The notes: generated from the sequence alone by a model not told the origin. Shown: positions 17,748 through 26,931, counted from the stretch's first letter. The stretch is DNA of 64,000 nucleotides from Zhongshania aliphaticivorans (GCF_001586255.1 NZ_CP014544.1:1829501-1893500), one strand, 5' to 3'. Made by a program: numbers and translations.

Positions 17748-19292
17748 TTAACCACAATGCAACAAAGCGCGGCGGTTGCGGTCCCGTGTGTGGGCAGCAA
17801 TGGCCTCAAAATTATGCATTAAGGCCTCGGGGCCTCGCGCAGGCATTGCGCATTGGCTGCAGGCGAGTATTGATTTAGCATTGATTTCTACGCTGTCGAG
17901 TACCTCGAAATTGCCTTCGCTGTATTCGCGGCCCACGTCCGACATGTCTAGTGGCGGTGCGCCAATATAGTCTATTTTGATTTTTCCTTTACTGACTTTG
18001 TAACGCGCAAAGCCAATGCCAACAAAGGTGCTCTCCGACCATATTTGCGGACCGTCATCATCGAATAAACGTATCGATGCGCCGCCAGTGCCGACCATCA
18101 TTTGCACATAGCCCAGAGGATTGGGAAGGCCCAAAAACATGGGGGCTGAGCGCTGATACACGTGGTCATGACCAACAATGACAATGTCGACGCCGTAGCG
18201 CATAAATATATTTTCTTCTAAGGCCACCAAGCTGAAATTCGCAGGGCTGCGATCAAGCTGGTCTGTCCAAATGGTGAAGTGTTGCATCACTATGATGAAA
18301 TCTATTTCACCGCGCAGACGCCGCAACGCGGCACTGGCAAGGTCAGCTTCTATATTTAATAACTCTTCTGGTAGGGTGCCGTCGCCGATCAGGGCGCCAG
18401 CGGTAGTTACTAAAAAGTGCACGCGATTGAAATCAAAGGAGTAAAAGGTACTACCCGGATCGCTAGGCCCAAACGACGAAGTTAATGGCTTGGGCGGGTG
18501 GGTGAAGCGATTTTTAAAGGTGTCGCCACCAAAGTCTTTTTGTTCGTGATTACCTGGTGCAGCCATGGTAATCCGGCGTGCCAGCAGTGGCTGCATTTGT
18601 TCAAACCACAGGTCCCATATTGGCTGGTCGCCATTGGCATAAGACAGGTCTCCGGCCAACATGAGTAAATCAGCGGGGGTACGCATAACTTCAGCGGTGA
18701 CTAACTGGGCCAGTTCGCCAGTGCCGTGATCGCCAAAATGAATAAAGCTCCATTCGTCGCGGGGACTTGGCATAAGCACATACACTGCCGACCAGCCACC
18801 ATCGTCGGAGCCAACCCGATAGCGCAGGGGGCGGTCTGGATCTATGCCTTCAGCACTCGCGCGATGGGTAAAACTTTCGGTGCCGGTGGTTTGCGATGTG
18901 CTGGCCTCAACGCTAAATTCAAAGGCCTCGTCCTGAATGGCGAACTCGTCTAGGCCTAGCACAAATGAGGAATATTCTAAGTACGACACCGGTGCGTCTT
19001 CACCATCGGTAAACCAGGTGACGGTTCTTGACGTATGACTGTCGCCAACCAAGCTAGCATGTAGACCACGGGGCATCATCGGGCCAGGTACTTCGGTGTC
19101 AGGTATGGGTTCTGGCTCGGGGCTTGGTGTAGGCATTAGTTCTGCTTGGTCGACATTGCTGTCAGCGCGCCGACTGCTACCGCTATTGCACGCGGTTAAC
19201 GCCACGCCCGCAAGACTTCCCGTCACGAAGCGGCGGCGCGTTAAGGGGCGCAATGGAAATTGACGGGATTTTGGATCGCGAGGTGATGACAT
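17748..19292 (-). CDS. Purple acid phosphatase-like metallophosphoesterase, Tat-exported lipoprotein
   Basis: The 514-residue protein opens with a twin-arginine signal (LTRRRFVTGSLAGVALTAC); the lipobox Cys at about residue 35 suggests export folded and then lipid anchoring. After a Pro/Glu-rich linker there is a fibronectin-like domain (LVGDSHTSRTVTWF). The metallophosphoesterase domain follows with all five metal-ligand blocks of the purple acid phosphatase layout: FGDHGTGE, AGDLSYANG, PGNHEQ, VMQHFTIW and VGHDHVYQR. It probably releases phosphate from organic esters outside the inner membrane. It is a single gene between the defence pair and the SDR/BVMO operon. Nothing in the sequence fixes the substrate. 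Confidence 0.88.
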   Translation of the reverse strand: MSSPRDPKSRQFPLRPLTRRRFVTGSLAGVALTACNSGSSRRADSNVDQAELMPTPSPEPEPIPDTEVPGPMMPRGLHASLVGDSHTSRTVTWFTDGEDAPVSYLEYSSFVLGLDEFAIQDEAFEFSVEASTSQTTGTESFTHRASAEGIDPDRPLRYRVGSDDGGWSAVYVLMPSPRDEWSFIHFGDHGTGELAQLVTAEVMRTPADLLMLAGDLSYANGDQPIWDLWFEQMQPLLARRITMAAPGNHEQKDFGGDTFKNRFTHPPKPLTSSFGPSDPGSTFYSFDFNRVHFLVTTAGALIGDGTLPEELLNIEADLASAALRRLRGEIDFIIVMQHFTIWTDQLDRSPANFSLVALEENIFMRYGVDIVIVGHDHVYQRSAPMFLGLPNPLGYVQMMVGTGGASIRLFDDDGPQIWSESTFVGIGFARYKVSKGKIKIDYIGAPPLDMSDVGREYSEGNFEVLDSVEINAKSILACSQCAMPARGPEALMHNFEAIAAHTRDRNRRALLHCG

Positions 19293-19383
19293 AACAGACT
19301 CCGGAAATGATGCTCGCAGAGTCTAAGGATGGGCTGTGAAGAAATGATGACATCGATAAAATAACCCGACGTGGGTTTATCGC

Positions 19384-20202
19384 TTAGCGGGCGGCAATCC
19401 CGCGGAGTCGCATCATCATTTTTACAATATAAACCGAGGCAGTGGGTAGCAGTCTTGCGAGTATGTCTTGGGCGCGACCATCACTGATAAATATTCGGCC
19501 GACATTTTTCTGCACACCGCGCAGAATAATATTGGCGGCGTCGGCGGGCTGGGTTCCGCGCTGTAGGTCTTCGTGAAATTGTTGGGTGCCACTATTGTGA
19601 TGGTCGGCATTGAGGGTGATGTTGGTTGCGACGGCGCCGGGGTGCACGGTGTGGACCGTCACATTGCGAATGCCGCGTATGTGGTGCTCTGCACGTAGGC
19701 TGTCGGTGAAACCGCGAACTGCAAATTTTGTGGTGCAGTAGGGTACAAGATAGGGTAGTGCAAGGATTCCCTGAGAGCTTGAGAGATTAACAATCGCCGC
19801 CTCTGGTCGCTTAAGCAGGTGGGGGTAGCAGCGCTGGGTGGTGTGAATGACACCCCAATAATTGATGTTGGTGATTTTCTCAAAGTCTTGCTCGCTCGCT
19901 TCGCCAAAGCTGAGATCACCAAGGGCAATGCCGGCATTATTAATTAACAGGTCGATACAGGAAAAGCGGGCGAGTACATTGTCAATGAACTGGGAGATAG
20001 CCTGTTTGTCGGCCATGTCCACCATTTCGCAGTAGTAGTTGGCGCCAAGTTCTGCCAATTTTGTTGCTGTGGTATCGAGCTTTGCAATATCGCAAAAGGC
20101 GATTTTAGCGCCTTGCCGCGCAAGTGCCATGACCAGGTGATGACCAATCCCGTCGCCACCACCGCCAGTGACGATGGCGACCTTGCCCTTAAATGTTTTC
20201 AT
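19384..20202 (-). CDS. Short-chain dehydrogenase/reductase (last gene of the BVMO operon)
   Basis: The 272-residue NAD(P)-dependent oxidoreductase has the classical SDR frame. The cofactor motif is TGGGGDGIG at 12-20, INNAGIALG near 87-95, the catalytic Ser in NLSSSQG, and YCTTK with the catalytic Tyr and Lys. The glycine motif has one residue more than the normal TGxxxGIG. A hydrophobic, basic C-terminus (VKMMMRLRG) may lie on the membrane. It is about 70 bp downstream of the hydrolase gene in the same direction and is the second SDR in the cluster. Oxidation of an alcohol released after BVMO and hydrolase action is a reasonable role, but the substrate is unknown. Confidence 0.85.
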   Translation of the reverse strand: MKTFKGKVAIVTGGGGDGIGHHLVMALARQGAKIAFCDIAKLDTTATKLAELGANYYCEMVDMADKQAISQFIDNVLARFSCIDLLINNAGIALGDLSFGEASEQDFEKITNINYWGVIHTTQRCYPHLLKRPEAAIVNLSSSQGILALPYLVPYCTTKFAVRGFTDSLRAEHHIRGIRNVTVHTVHPGAVATNITLNADHHNSGTQQFHEDLQRGTQPADAANIILRGVQKNVGRIFISDGRAQDILARLLPTASVYIVKMMMRLRGIAAR

Positions 20203-20273
20203 GCCTGAACCTATATCCTCACTCTTATTTTCGCTGGCTTACTGCGCCTGTACGGAGTTTGGGTATTGCTGGC

Positions 20274-21215
20274 TTAGGGATGCTTGGCAAGAAATGCCAG
20301 AACATCTTCTGCGCTCTGGCTCGGGGCTTCTAGCATTGGCATGTGGCCAAGCTTTGGGTAGGTGATGAGTTCGGCATTGGCTATGCCGCTCTGCCACACC
20401 GGTGCTGAGCTGATGTGCAACAGACGATCACGCTCGCCCCACAGTATCAGCACGGGTACGTGGATTTCCGCCAGGCGGGTGTCCAGATAGTCGCTGTTGT
20501 GGAAGTCTTGGAAGATGCGGATGAGAGACTCCCGGCGAACAATATAGTCGTCTGCCATATAGTCTAAGATCATCTTTGGTAAGTATGGGGGCTGGGCCAT
20601 GGTCATGGCGTAGAATTCGATAAATTCATCGCGATTGTGAATTTCAAAAGGGTTGCGACCCGATGCGAGCATTTTTGCCATGTCGCTTTCTTGGGGGGCA
20701 ACAACGCCAGCGGCATCAATTAATACGGCGCTTTGCACGCGGTCAGCGTGGTGCAGGGCTAATTGCGCGGCGATAAAACCACCCATTGAATTGCCAATAA
20801 TATGGGCGCGTTCAATATTAAGTGTGTCCATTGCTTCTACGACACGCCGCGCCTGACTCACTGTGTCGTATTTTAACGCGGGATCAAAGGCGGTTTCGCC
20901 GTGGCCAGGTAAATCTAGAATTAAAACCCGGTAACTGTCGGTGAAGTGGCTGGCAAAGCGCATCCACACGGTTTTCTCGGAGCTATAGCCGTGAATCATG
21001 ACCACGGTTTCTTTGGCTTCTTGCGGGCCTCCTTGCCAAGTCATCATGCGACTGTCGCTGATGTCGACCTCGGCGCGATGAAGGCCGTAAATTCTGGTTT
21101 CAATGCTACTGGCTAAGTGCAGCACGTCGCCGCCTATGCGTGGGTAAGTGACACTGGCCCAAATCCCGAGGCTGGCCGTGACTGCGAGTACGGCAAATAA
21201 AATGGACTTCTTCAT
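20274..21215 (-). CDS. Alpha/beta hydrolase with N-terminal membrane anchor or signal
   Basis: The 313-residue protein begins with a hydrophobic segment (residues 4-22), suggesting export or membrane anchoring. The alpha/beta hydrolase fold follows: an oxyanion loop at VMIHGYSSEK, the nucleophile elbow GNSMGG with Ser143, an Asp in ILWGERDRLLH and the catalytic His in KLGHMPMLEAP. The start overlaps the SDR stop by four bases (ATGA at 21215-21212). It sits two genes after a Baeyer-Villiger-type monooxygenase, whose ester or lactone product it could hydrolyse. The same fold is used by epoxide and C-C hydrolases, so the exact reaction is not certain. Confidence 0.85.
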   Translation of the reverse strand: MKKSILFAVLAVTASLGIWASVTYPRIGGDVLHLASSIETRIYGLHRAEVDISDSRMMTWQGGPQEAKETVVMIHGYSSEKTVWMRFASHFTDSYRVLILDLPGHGETAFDPALKYDTVSQARRVVEAMDTLNIERAHIIGNSMGGFIAAQLALHHADRVQSAVLIDAAGVVAPQESDMAKMLASGRNPFEIHNRDEFIEFYAMTMAQPPYLPKMILDYMADDYIVRRESLIRIFQDFHNSDYLDTRLAEIHVPVLILWGERDRLLHISSAPVWQSGIANAELITYPKLGHMPMLEAPSQSAEDVLAFLAKHP

Positions 21216-22078
21216 CCTGCATTCCTTTCTTTAATCGATGTGGAAATAGTGTGTTTGGCGGAGGGTGTTAGCGGGTAGTCACTGCGGTCGATGACGTCAC
21301 GCATGTCGCGCCATATAAGTTTGTTTAGTAGGCGCAGGGGCGCGAAATTTGATCCTAGTCGCGTCTTAAAAGAATCTCTGCCGTAAACAATTTTAGGGCT
21401 GCCTTTGCGAATGCCGCGAATGACATAGCGTGCAATCGCCTCGGGCGGCGTAGATAGATATTTGTTTGAAAACGCTTGGTGCTGGGGCACGTTGGCAATA
21501 TTGGTGGCAATGCCGCCGGGATGCACAAGGTGTACGCTGATGGGGCTGTCGTGTAGCTCGACCATAAGCGCTTGGGTGAAGCCGCGCACCGCAAACTTGG
21601 CGGCGCTATAGTCGCAGTGATTGGGCGGGCCGATCAAGCCAAAGATGCTGGAGACATTGACCACTGCGCCTTCACCATTTTCAATTAACTGGGGTAAAAA
21701 CACTTGGGTACCGTGCACGACGCCGTAAAAGTTAATCCCCATAACCCGCTCAATGGCCGAGAGCGGTGTCGCCCATACCGGCTTGCCTGCGCCAGACACC
21801 CCCGCATTATTAATAATGACATGGGCGTTACCAAGCGCAGTTTTTACGTCGGCGGCGAAGCCCTCCATCGCGCCGCGATCGGCAACGTCGAAGATCGCGC
21901 TAAACAGCTCGACTTGGCTTTGCTTGCGCACGAGGTCGATGGTTTCAGCGAGGCCTTTGCTGTCGTAGTCGTTGAGGGCGAGGCGCGCGCCGAGCTTGGC
22001 AAATTCTAGCGCATAGGCTCGGCCCATGCCTGAGCCCGCGCCGGTAATAACAATGAGTTTGTTATTAAAGTCTTTCAT
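21212..22078 (-). CDS. Short-chain dehydrogenase/reductase
   Basis: The 288-residue enzyme is a classical SDR: TGAGSGMGRA at 12-21 for NAD(P), INNAGVSG in the middle, a NVSSIFG strand carrying the catalytic Ser, and YSAAK with the catalytic Tyr and Lys. An Asp-rich NDYDSKG after the second strand favours NAD(H) or a mixed preference. It begins 10 bp after the BVMO gene and overlaps the hydrolase by four bases, so it is clearly part of that operon. A likely role is oxidation of a secondary alcohol to the ketone used by the monooxygenase. This is inferred from gene order. Confidence 0.86.
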   Translation of the reverse strand: MKDFNNKLIVITGAGSGMGRAYALEFAKLGARLALNDYDSKGLAETIDLVRKQSQVELFSAIFDVADRGAMEGFAADVKTALGNAHVIINNAGVSGAGKPVWATPLSAIERVMGINFYGVVHGTQVFLPQLIENGEGAVVNVSSIFGLIGPPNHCDYSAAKFAVRGFTQALMVELHDSPISVHLVHPGGIATNIANVPQHQAFSNKYLSTPPEAIARYVIRGIRKGSPKIVYGRDSFKTRLGSNFAPLRLLNKLIWRDMRDVIDRSDYPLTPSAKHTISTSIKERNAG

Positions 22079-22088
22079 CTTATCGGCC

Positions 22089-23552
22089 TCAGCTGAACTG
22101 GTGGTGTTTTGATTTAAAGCGGCTGGCTAAGCGGCGAAAGGTGAAGCTAAAGCCGGGGAACATGGCGACGATGTGACCGCTTTTACTTTGATACCAACTG
22201 GTGCACCCACCGGACTTCCACACGGTTTTTTCCATTTCGGAATGCACCATTTGGGTGTATTCATCTTCGGCGTGCGCGCGCACTTCTATGGCTTGTTTGC
22301 CAGATTGGTCGAGACGGCGAATGCTGTCGGTGATGTATTTAATTTGCGACTCAATCACGAAAATTGCCGAGGTATGGCCGATGCCGGTGTTGGGGCCGGT
22401 GACCACAAACAAATTGGGGAAGCCCGGTATCGTCGTGCCTAGGTAGGCGCGGGGATATTCTGCCCAGAAACTCGAGAGGTGCTTTTGGTCTTTGCCAATG
22501 ACGGGGTAGGAGATCAGGCCATCGGTGGCATCGTAGCCGGTAGACCAAACAATAAGGTCGACATCTATTTGCTGGCCTTTTGTGGTGAGTATGCCGCTTT
22601 CGGTAATTGCGCTAATGCCATCGTGCTTGTCGTGAACACTTACATTGCTGCGCGAGAGTGCAGGGTACAAGGTGCTCGATAGAATGACCCGCTTACAGCC
22701 AATGGTGAAATCCGGTGTGAGCTTTTTGCGTAGCGCTGGATCGGGCACCTGTTCTTTAAGCAGCTTTAAGGCCACGCGGCCAGCGAGCAGATTTAACAAA
22801 GTCTTTGAGTACTTAAAGCCGAGCACGCGGGTCTCAAGTCCCCAGTAAATCGACCAGCGTAGCGCTTTGTAAAAGGGCTTAAAGCCAAGGAGCTTGCGCT
22901 GTAACGGGGAGAATTTGCGATCGGCGCGGGGCAGAACCCAGTGGGGGCTGCGCTGGAAAACATGCAGCTTATCAACCTCGCTGGCAATGGCAGGAATGAC
23001 TTGGGCCGCGCTGGCGCCGCTGCCAATAATCGCCACACGTTTACCGGTGTAATTATAGTTGTGATCCCAGCTATTGGTGTGGAAGCTTTTACCCTTAAAC
23101 GTATCGCGGCCCGGGAATTGGGGAATAACCGGTGTACTCAGCGGGCCTGAGGCGTTAATTAATATCTGCGCCTCAAAGCTGCCAGCCGCGTCGGTTTCTA
23201 TTAACCAATGTTTGGCCGCGTCATTCCAAACCACTTGTTTTACATTGGCATTAAGCGTGGTCTTGTCGCGCAGCCCGTGTTTGTCTATTACCGCATTGGT
23301 GTAGCGCTGCAGTTCATCTTGTTCGGCAAACATCTGCGACCAAGAGTAGGGCTCTGACGAGATTGAATACAGGGGCGACTGTACATCTACCGCTGCGCCG
23401 GGGTAGCTGTTTTGACACCAGGTACCACCCATATAGTCGCGGCGCTCAAGAATACGGATGTCGGTGACACCCTGCTCCTGCAAGCGGATAGCTGCGCATT
23501 GGCCACCAAAGCCGCTGCCAATGATGACTACCCGATAGCGCTGAGTTGGCAT
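22089..23552 (-). CDS. Baeyer-Villiger-type flavin monooxygenase
   Basis: The 487-residue protein inserts oxygen next to a carbonyl using FAD and NADPH. It has two Rossmann motifs, GSGFGG at 12-17 and GSGASA at 177-182. Between them is the BVMO fingerprint FxGxxxHxxxWD, seen as FKGKSFHTNSWD at 152-163. GGTWCQNSYPGAAVD near 42-56 is also typical. Lengths and motifs fit the type I BVMO group (cyclohexanone, EthA or MymA-like) more than plain N-hydroxylating FMOs. It is the first gene of the operon BVMO-SDR-hydrolase-SDR. AGGAGAGG precedes the ATG. A recognisable promoter lies at 23606-23634, divergent from a TetR regulator. Confidence 0.88.
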   Translation of the reverse strand: MPTQRYRVVIIGSGFGGQCAAIRLQEQGVTDIRILERRDYMGGTWCQNSYPGAAVDVQSPLYSISSEPYSWSQMFAEQDELQRYTNAVIDKHGLRDKTTLNANVKQVVWNDAAKHWLIETDAAGSFEAQILINASGPLSTPVIPQFPGRDTFKGKSFHTNSWDHNYNYTGKRVAIIGSGASAAQVIPAIASEVDKLHVFQRSPHWVLPRADRKFSPLQRKLLGFKPFYKALRWSIYWGLETRVLGFKYSKTLLNLLAGRVALKLLKEQVPDPALRKKLTPDFTIGCKRVILSSTLYPALSRSNVSVHDKHDGISAITESGILTTKGQQIDVDLIVWSTGYDATDGLISYPVIGKDQKHLSSFWAEYPRAYLGTTIPGFPNLFVVTGPNTGIGHTSAIFVIESQIKYITDSIRRLDQSGKQAIEVRAHAEDEYTQMVHSEMEKTVWKSGGCTSWYQSKSGHIVAMFPGFSFTFRRLASRFKSKHHQFS

Positions 23553-23598
23553 GGCTGAATCCTCTCCTTGAGGGCTAGTATTTTTATCTGATGACAGT

Positions 23599-23634
23599 TG
23601 ACGTCACTTTACTTCTGATGGCGCTTGTCGTCAA
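23599..23634 (-). promoter_or_regulatory. Promoter of the BVMO operon with overlapping TGACGTCA palindrome
   Basis: Read on the reverse strand, TTGACG (23634-23629) is followed after exactly 17 bases by TAAAGT (23611-23606), a good sigma-70 -35 with a moderate -10. The perfect palindrome TGACGTCA (23599-23606) touches the -10 element and covers the likely start site. That is a good place for repression by the divergent TetR protein. The promoter reading is direct from sequence; the operator role is inference. Confidence 0.55.
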
Positions 23635-23642
23635 ATACTGGC

Positions 23643-24311
23643 ATGGAAAATACACGACAAACTGCAACTCAGAATAAGCAATCTGGGCGAATCTATGGCG
23701 GCGAAAGTGCTGAGGAGCGCCTTGCGCGTCAGCGCCGTCAATTTTTGGACGCGGGCTTGGAGCTCTTCGGTACTGTTGGCTACCGCGCAACTACCGTGCG
23801 AATGCTATGTAAACAGGCGGGCTTAACTGACCGCTATTTTTATAAAACCTTTACCGACACCGAAGACCTGTTGGCGGCGGTGTATACCGAGTCGCTAGAT
23901 CAGATTCAAACTGAGGTCATCGCTGCAATTAACGCCGCAAGGAATAAGCAGCCCGCGAGCGGCGTGGTAGACGCCGGCCTTGAGGCATTTTTTACTGCCT
24001 TTGAAAATGCGCGCGTTGCACGGGTTTGCTGGTTGGAAGTACTTGGCGTTAGCCCTCGTATCGATGCGCTGTATACCAAGCGAATTGAGCAGTTTGCTGA
24101 TTTGCTGCTGGACCTCGGTAAGTCGATGTTAGCGGATTGGCGGTTGCCAGAAGAGGAGACGCGTATTACTGGTCTCGCGCTGATTGGCGCTATTAGTCAG
24201 TCGGCATTGCATTGGTTATTGGAAGATTATCACTCCTCCCGCTCTAGCTTGATAAGTGCTAATAGCCGATTGATCCATGGGCTGATTAATATCTTACCGA
24301 AGGGTAGCTAA
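23643..24311 (+). CDS. TetR-family transcriptional regulator, divergent from the BVMO operon
   Basis: The roughly 222-residue protein has an N-terminal TetR DNA-binding domain: RRQFLDAGLELFGTVGY, then a helix-turn-helix with MLCKQAGLTDRYFYKTF. A helical C-terminal ligand domain follows with little similarity I can name. I use the ATG at 23643; the frame extends to a TTG at 23625, but that start would lie ahead of the BVMO -35 element and neither has a clear ribosome site. The divergent layout suggests it represses the BVMO-SDR-hydrolase-SDR operon and perhaps itself. The inducer is unknown. Confidence 0.85.
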   Translation: MENTRQTATQNKQSGRIYGGESAEERLARQRRQFLDAGLELFGTVGYRATTVRMLCKQAGLTDRYFYKTFTDTEDLLAAVYTESLDQIQTEVIAAINAARNKQPASGVVDAGLEAFFTAFENARVARVCWLEVLGVSPRIDALYTKRIEQFADLLLDLGKSMLADWRLPEEETRITGLALIGAISQSALHWLLEDYHSSRSSLISANSRLIHGLINILPKGS

Positions 24312-24330
24312 GCGTTTATTGCGGAATATT

Positions 24331-24368
24331 AAAAAAGCCGGTTTTAAGTGTTTAAGCTCAAAACCGGC
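24331..24368 (-). terminator. Intrinsic terminator of the alkB-TonB receptor unit
   Basis: On the reverse strand GCCGGTTTT (24368-24360) pairs with AAAACCGGC (24345-24337) and is followed by six T residues (24336-24331). It lies 14 bp after the receptor stop codon. It may also slow forward transcription from the TetR gene. Confidence 0.85.
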
Positions 24369-24381
24369 AAGCACCTGATCT

Positions 24382-26931
24382 TTACCAGCGGTATGAGGCT
24401 TGCAGCGCAAATGTCCGTGGGGGATTGGTGAAACCGTGATGGGTGGTTGTGCCCGCGATGACTTTTTTGGCGACAGGCGTGTCGATTGCGTAAAGAATGA
24501 TGAGCTCATCCGTCAGGTTTTTACCCAGCAGCGCCACTTCCCACACACCGTCATTAGACGATACTGAAATACGCCCGTTGAATTGAACAAAAGCGTCTTG
24601 TTTTACCCGGTCATCCAAGTTTGGCGAAGGGTGATACTCGTCGCTGAAAATAGCATCTAGGTTGGCGCGCAGTATCAGTGATTTACCTAAATCGCGCTCG
24701 TAACCCAGCAATACGTTGCCGGAGTAATCCGCGGCATACTGGTTGGTTTTACCGCTGTAGTCGCAGTTGATGCCGTTGGCGTTGTCGGGAATTTGATCTT
24801 GAATACAGGTGCCTAATTTATGATCCTGAAACTCAAAATCTAAAAACGCGAGCCCTGCGCCTAAAATGATGTGTTCACTTAAGGCGATCCGGCCATCAAA
24901 CTCGACACCCTGGGTGACAGCGCCCGCTGCATTACCTACGTTGAAGCCGAGGGTTCCGTCAAATACGCTCACCTGTAAATTGTCGAATTGGGTGTAAAAG
25001 AGTGCTGAGTTCAATTCCGCAACACCGTCGAATAAGCTGGTTTTTAAACCAAATTCGTAGGAAGTTGCGCGCTCTTCTTCAAATTCAAAACTACCGATTA
25101 ACACCCTCGGATTAGGGATGGTCGCCGTTGGATTCGTCGCGGTGGGCTCAGCGCTGGGCGAGGAGTTTGACCTGGCATCGTAGCCCCCCGATTTAAAACC
25201 GCGTCGCGCAGAAAAATAAGCCATGGCGGCGTCGTTGATATCCCATTGTAAATTGAGCAATGGCGCAAACTGTGACTCGGTGCGTTTACCCGCGAGATCG
25301 TGCCGCTCTGCGGCAAAAGTGACTGCCGCCGCTGTGTCGGTTTCACCAATGGGCAGCACCGAACCGTCGGGCAAGCCGAATTCAAGTCTGCGACTGCCGC
25401 TCTTTTTCTCAAAGGTATAGCGACCACCCAAGGTTAAGCGCCAGCTGTCACTCATGATCCAGGTACCTTGGACAAAGGTGGAGGCAATGATTGAATCGCT
25501 TTTGAAATCCCGTGGCGAGCGGATATCGATCAAGGAGTTACCTGCGTCGCCGATGCCGAGTAATTCAAACCCCGTGTTGCCATTGGCGCCCGGGTCGATG
25601 TCACCGCGACCGCCAGCCTCTAAAATATCGGCGGCGTTTATCAACTGCGGGATGAGGGTTGAGGGGAGCACAATGGAGTCGAAGAAATAGACATCGTTAT
25701 ATTGAAAATAGGCGCCAGCAATCAGATCGAAATTTTCGCCAGGGGCTGAAATCCACCGAAATTCCTGGCTAAATTGCTCGTACTCTTCTTCCATAACCAC
25801 TTGAAACAGCGGCGCGCCGGTAAAATCGCAGTCGCATTCCTCGTCGTATTGGTAAGCCATATACGAGGTGATCGAGGTAAAGGTATCGCCGTCGGCATAC
25901 TTGTTCAGATTCAATGTGATGTTTTGAGTATCGTTATTACTGAAGTCGCCATTGGAGTGGCGTTTGCGATCCGCTTTAACATCAAGTACCGAATCGTCGG
26001 CCTGCATATTCAGAATCGAGCCGTTATCTTGCAGCTGTATTAAATTGCGAATACCGGCGGGCAGGGAGCCGAGCAAACCGCCAACCGCTCCTAAATCTGG
26101 GAATACGGTGTCGTTTAAAATCTCGCCGTAAGTGCGGCCCGTGAATAAGAATATGTCGGAGTCGGATGGGTAGTCGCTAATGATTTCTGACTGGCGGCCG
26201 ATAACATCAAAACTACCAAGCTCAAATTTCAGCATGGCATCGGCGTCATTGCCAATATCCCAGCCCAGCTTTAGGCGATAGGTCGCTTCGTCGCGCTGCG
26301 CCTCGTCGCGATTAAGTATTTGGTTTTTTACGAAGCCATCGGTGTGGCGCTGACGCATTGAAAAACGTGCATTGAGATTGTCGTTTACGGGGCCAGAGGC
26401 GACAAAGTCGATAACCTGCTCGTTTAGTTCCGGCTCAAAAGTACCTTGCACGTAAAATTCAGTTTCATCGCTTGGCGACGCGGTACTGATGTTAATGGCG
26501 CCAGCAATACTGTTTTTACCGAGCAAAATATTTTGCGGTCCGCGCAGTACTTCAACCCGCTCTAAATCCAGAAAGGGGGCCCGGGCAAGTTGCGCGCGGC
26601 CATAATAGATGCCGTCTACATACATGCCAACGGATTGTTCAAAGCCTTGGTTTTCTCCAGAGCCGATGCCGCGAATATAAATATCGGTGCCGATGCTCGA
26701 TTCGGTCATGGTGAAGTTAGGCACATAGGCCTGTAGATCTTCAATTTTAGACAAGCCAGCTTCCATCATTTTAGCGCCGCTAATTGCACTGACAGATACG
26801 GGCACATCTTGCAGGCTTTGCTCGCGGAGCTGGGCCGTAACCACTACTTCTTCGAGCTGAGCGGCTGCGCTGCTTGCGCTGTGCATTGCTGCAGCAGATA
26901 TCGCAATTATACCAATTTTGTTTTTTATCAT
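24382..26931 (-). CDS. TonB-dependent outer-membrane receptor
   Basis: The 849-residue protein has a signal peptide (residues 1-24, cut near AAAQ), then EEVVVTAQLREQSLQDVPVS, the usual TonB-box-like start of this receptor group. A plug domain (about 40-165) contains IYIRGIGSG and VEVLRGPQN. A 22-stranded barrel follows, ending in an aromatic residue (ASYRW), as needed for BamA recognition. It lies 63 bp downstream of alkB in the same direction and shares its terminator. That suggests uptake of a hydrophobic substrate for AlkB rather than of a siderophore. This role is inferred from context; TonB receptors of this subtype are numerous in marine lipid degraders. Confidence 0.92.
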   Translation of the reverse strand: MIKNKIGIIAISAAAMHSASSAAAQLEEVVVTAQLREQSLQDVPVSVSAISGAKMMEAGLSKIEDLQAYVPNFTMTESSIGTDIYIRGIGSGENQGFEQSVGMYVDGIYYGRAQLARAPFLDLERVEVLRGPQNILLGKNSIAGAINISTASPSDETEFYVQGTFEPELNEQVIDFVASGPVNDNLNARFSMRQRHTDGFVKNQILNRDEAQRDEATYRLKLGWDIGNDADAMLKFELGSFDVIGRQSEIISDYPSDSDIFLFTGRTYGEILNDTVFPDLGAVGGLLGSLPAGIRNLIQLQDNGSILNMQADDSVLDVKADRKRHSNGDFSNNDTQNITLNLNKYADGDTFTSITSYMAYQYDEECDCDFTGAPLFQVVMEEEYEQFSQEFRWISAPGENFDLIAGAYFQYNDVYFFDSIVLPSTLIPQLINAADILEAGGRGDIDPGANGNTGFELLGIGDAGNSLIDIRSPRDFKSDSIIASTFVQGTWIMSDSWRLTLGGRYTFEKKSGSRRLEFGLPDGSVLPIGETDTAAAVTFAAERHDLAGKRTESQFAPLLNLQWDINDAAMAYFSARRGFKSGGYDARSNSSPSAEPTATNPTATIPNPRVLIGSFEFEEERATSYEFGLKTSLFDGVAELNSALFYTQFDNLQVSVFDGTLGFNVGNAAGAVTQGVEFDGRIALSEHIILGAGLAFLDFEFQDHKLGTCIQDQIPDNANGINCDYSGKTNQYAADYSGNVLLGYERDLGKSLILRANLDAIFSDEYHPSPNLDDRVKQDAFVQFNGRISVSSNDGVWEVALLGKNLTDELIILYAIDTPVAKKVIAGTTTHHGFTNPPRTFALQASYRW

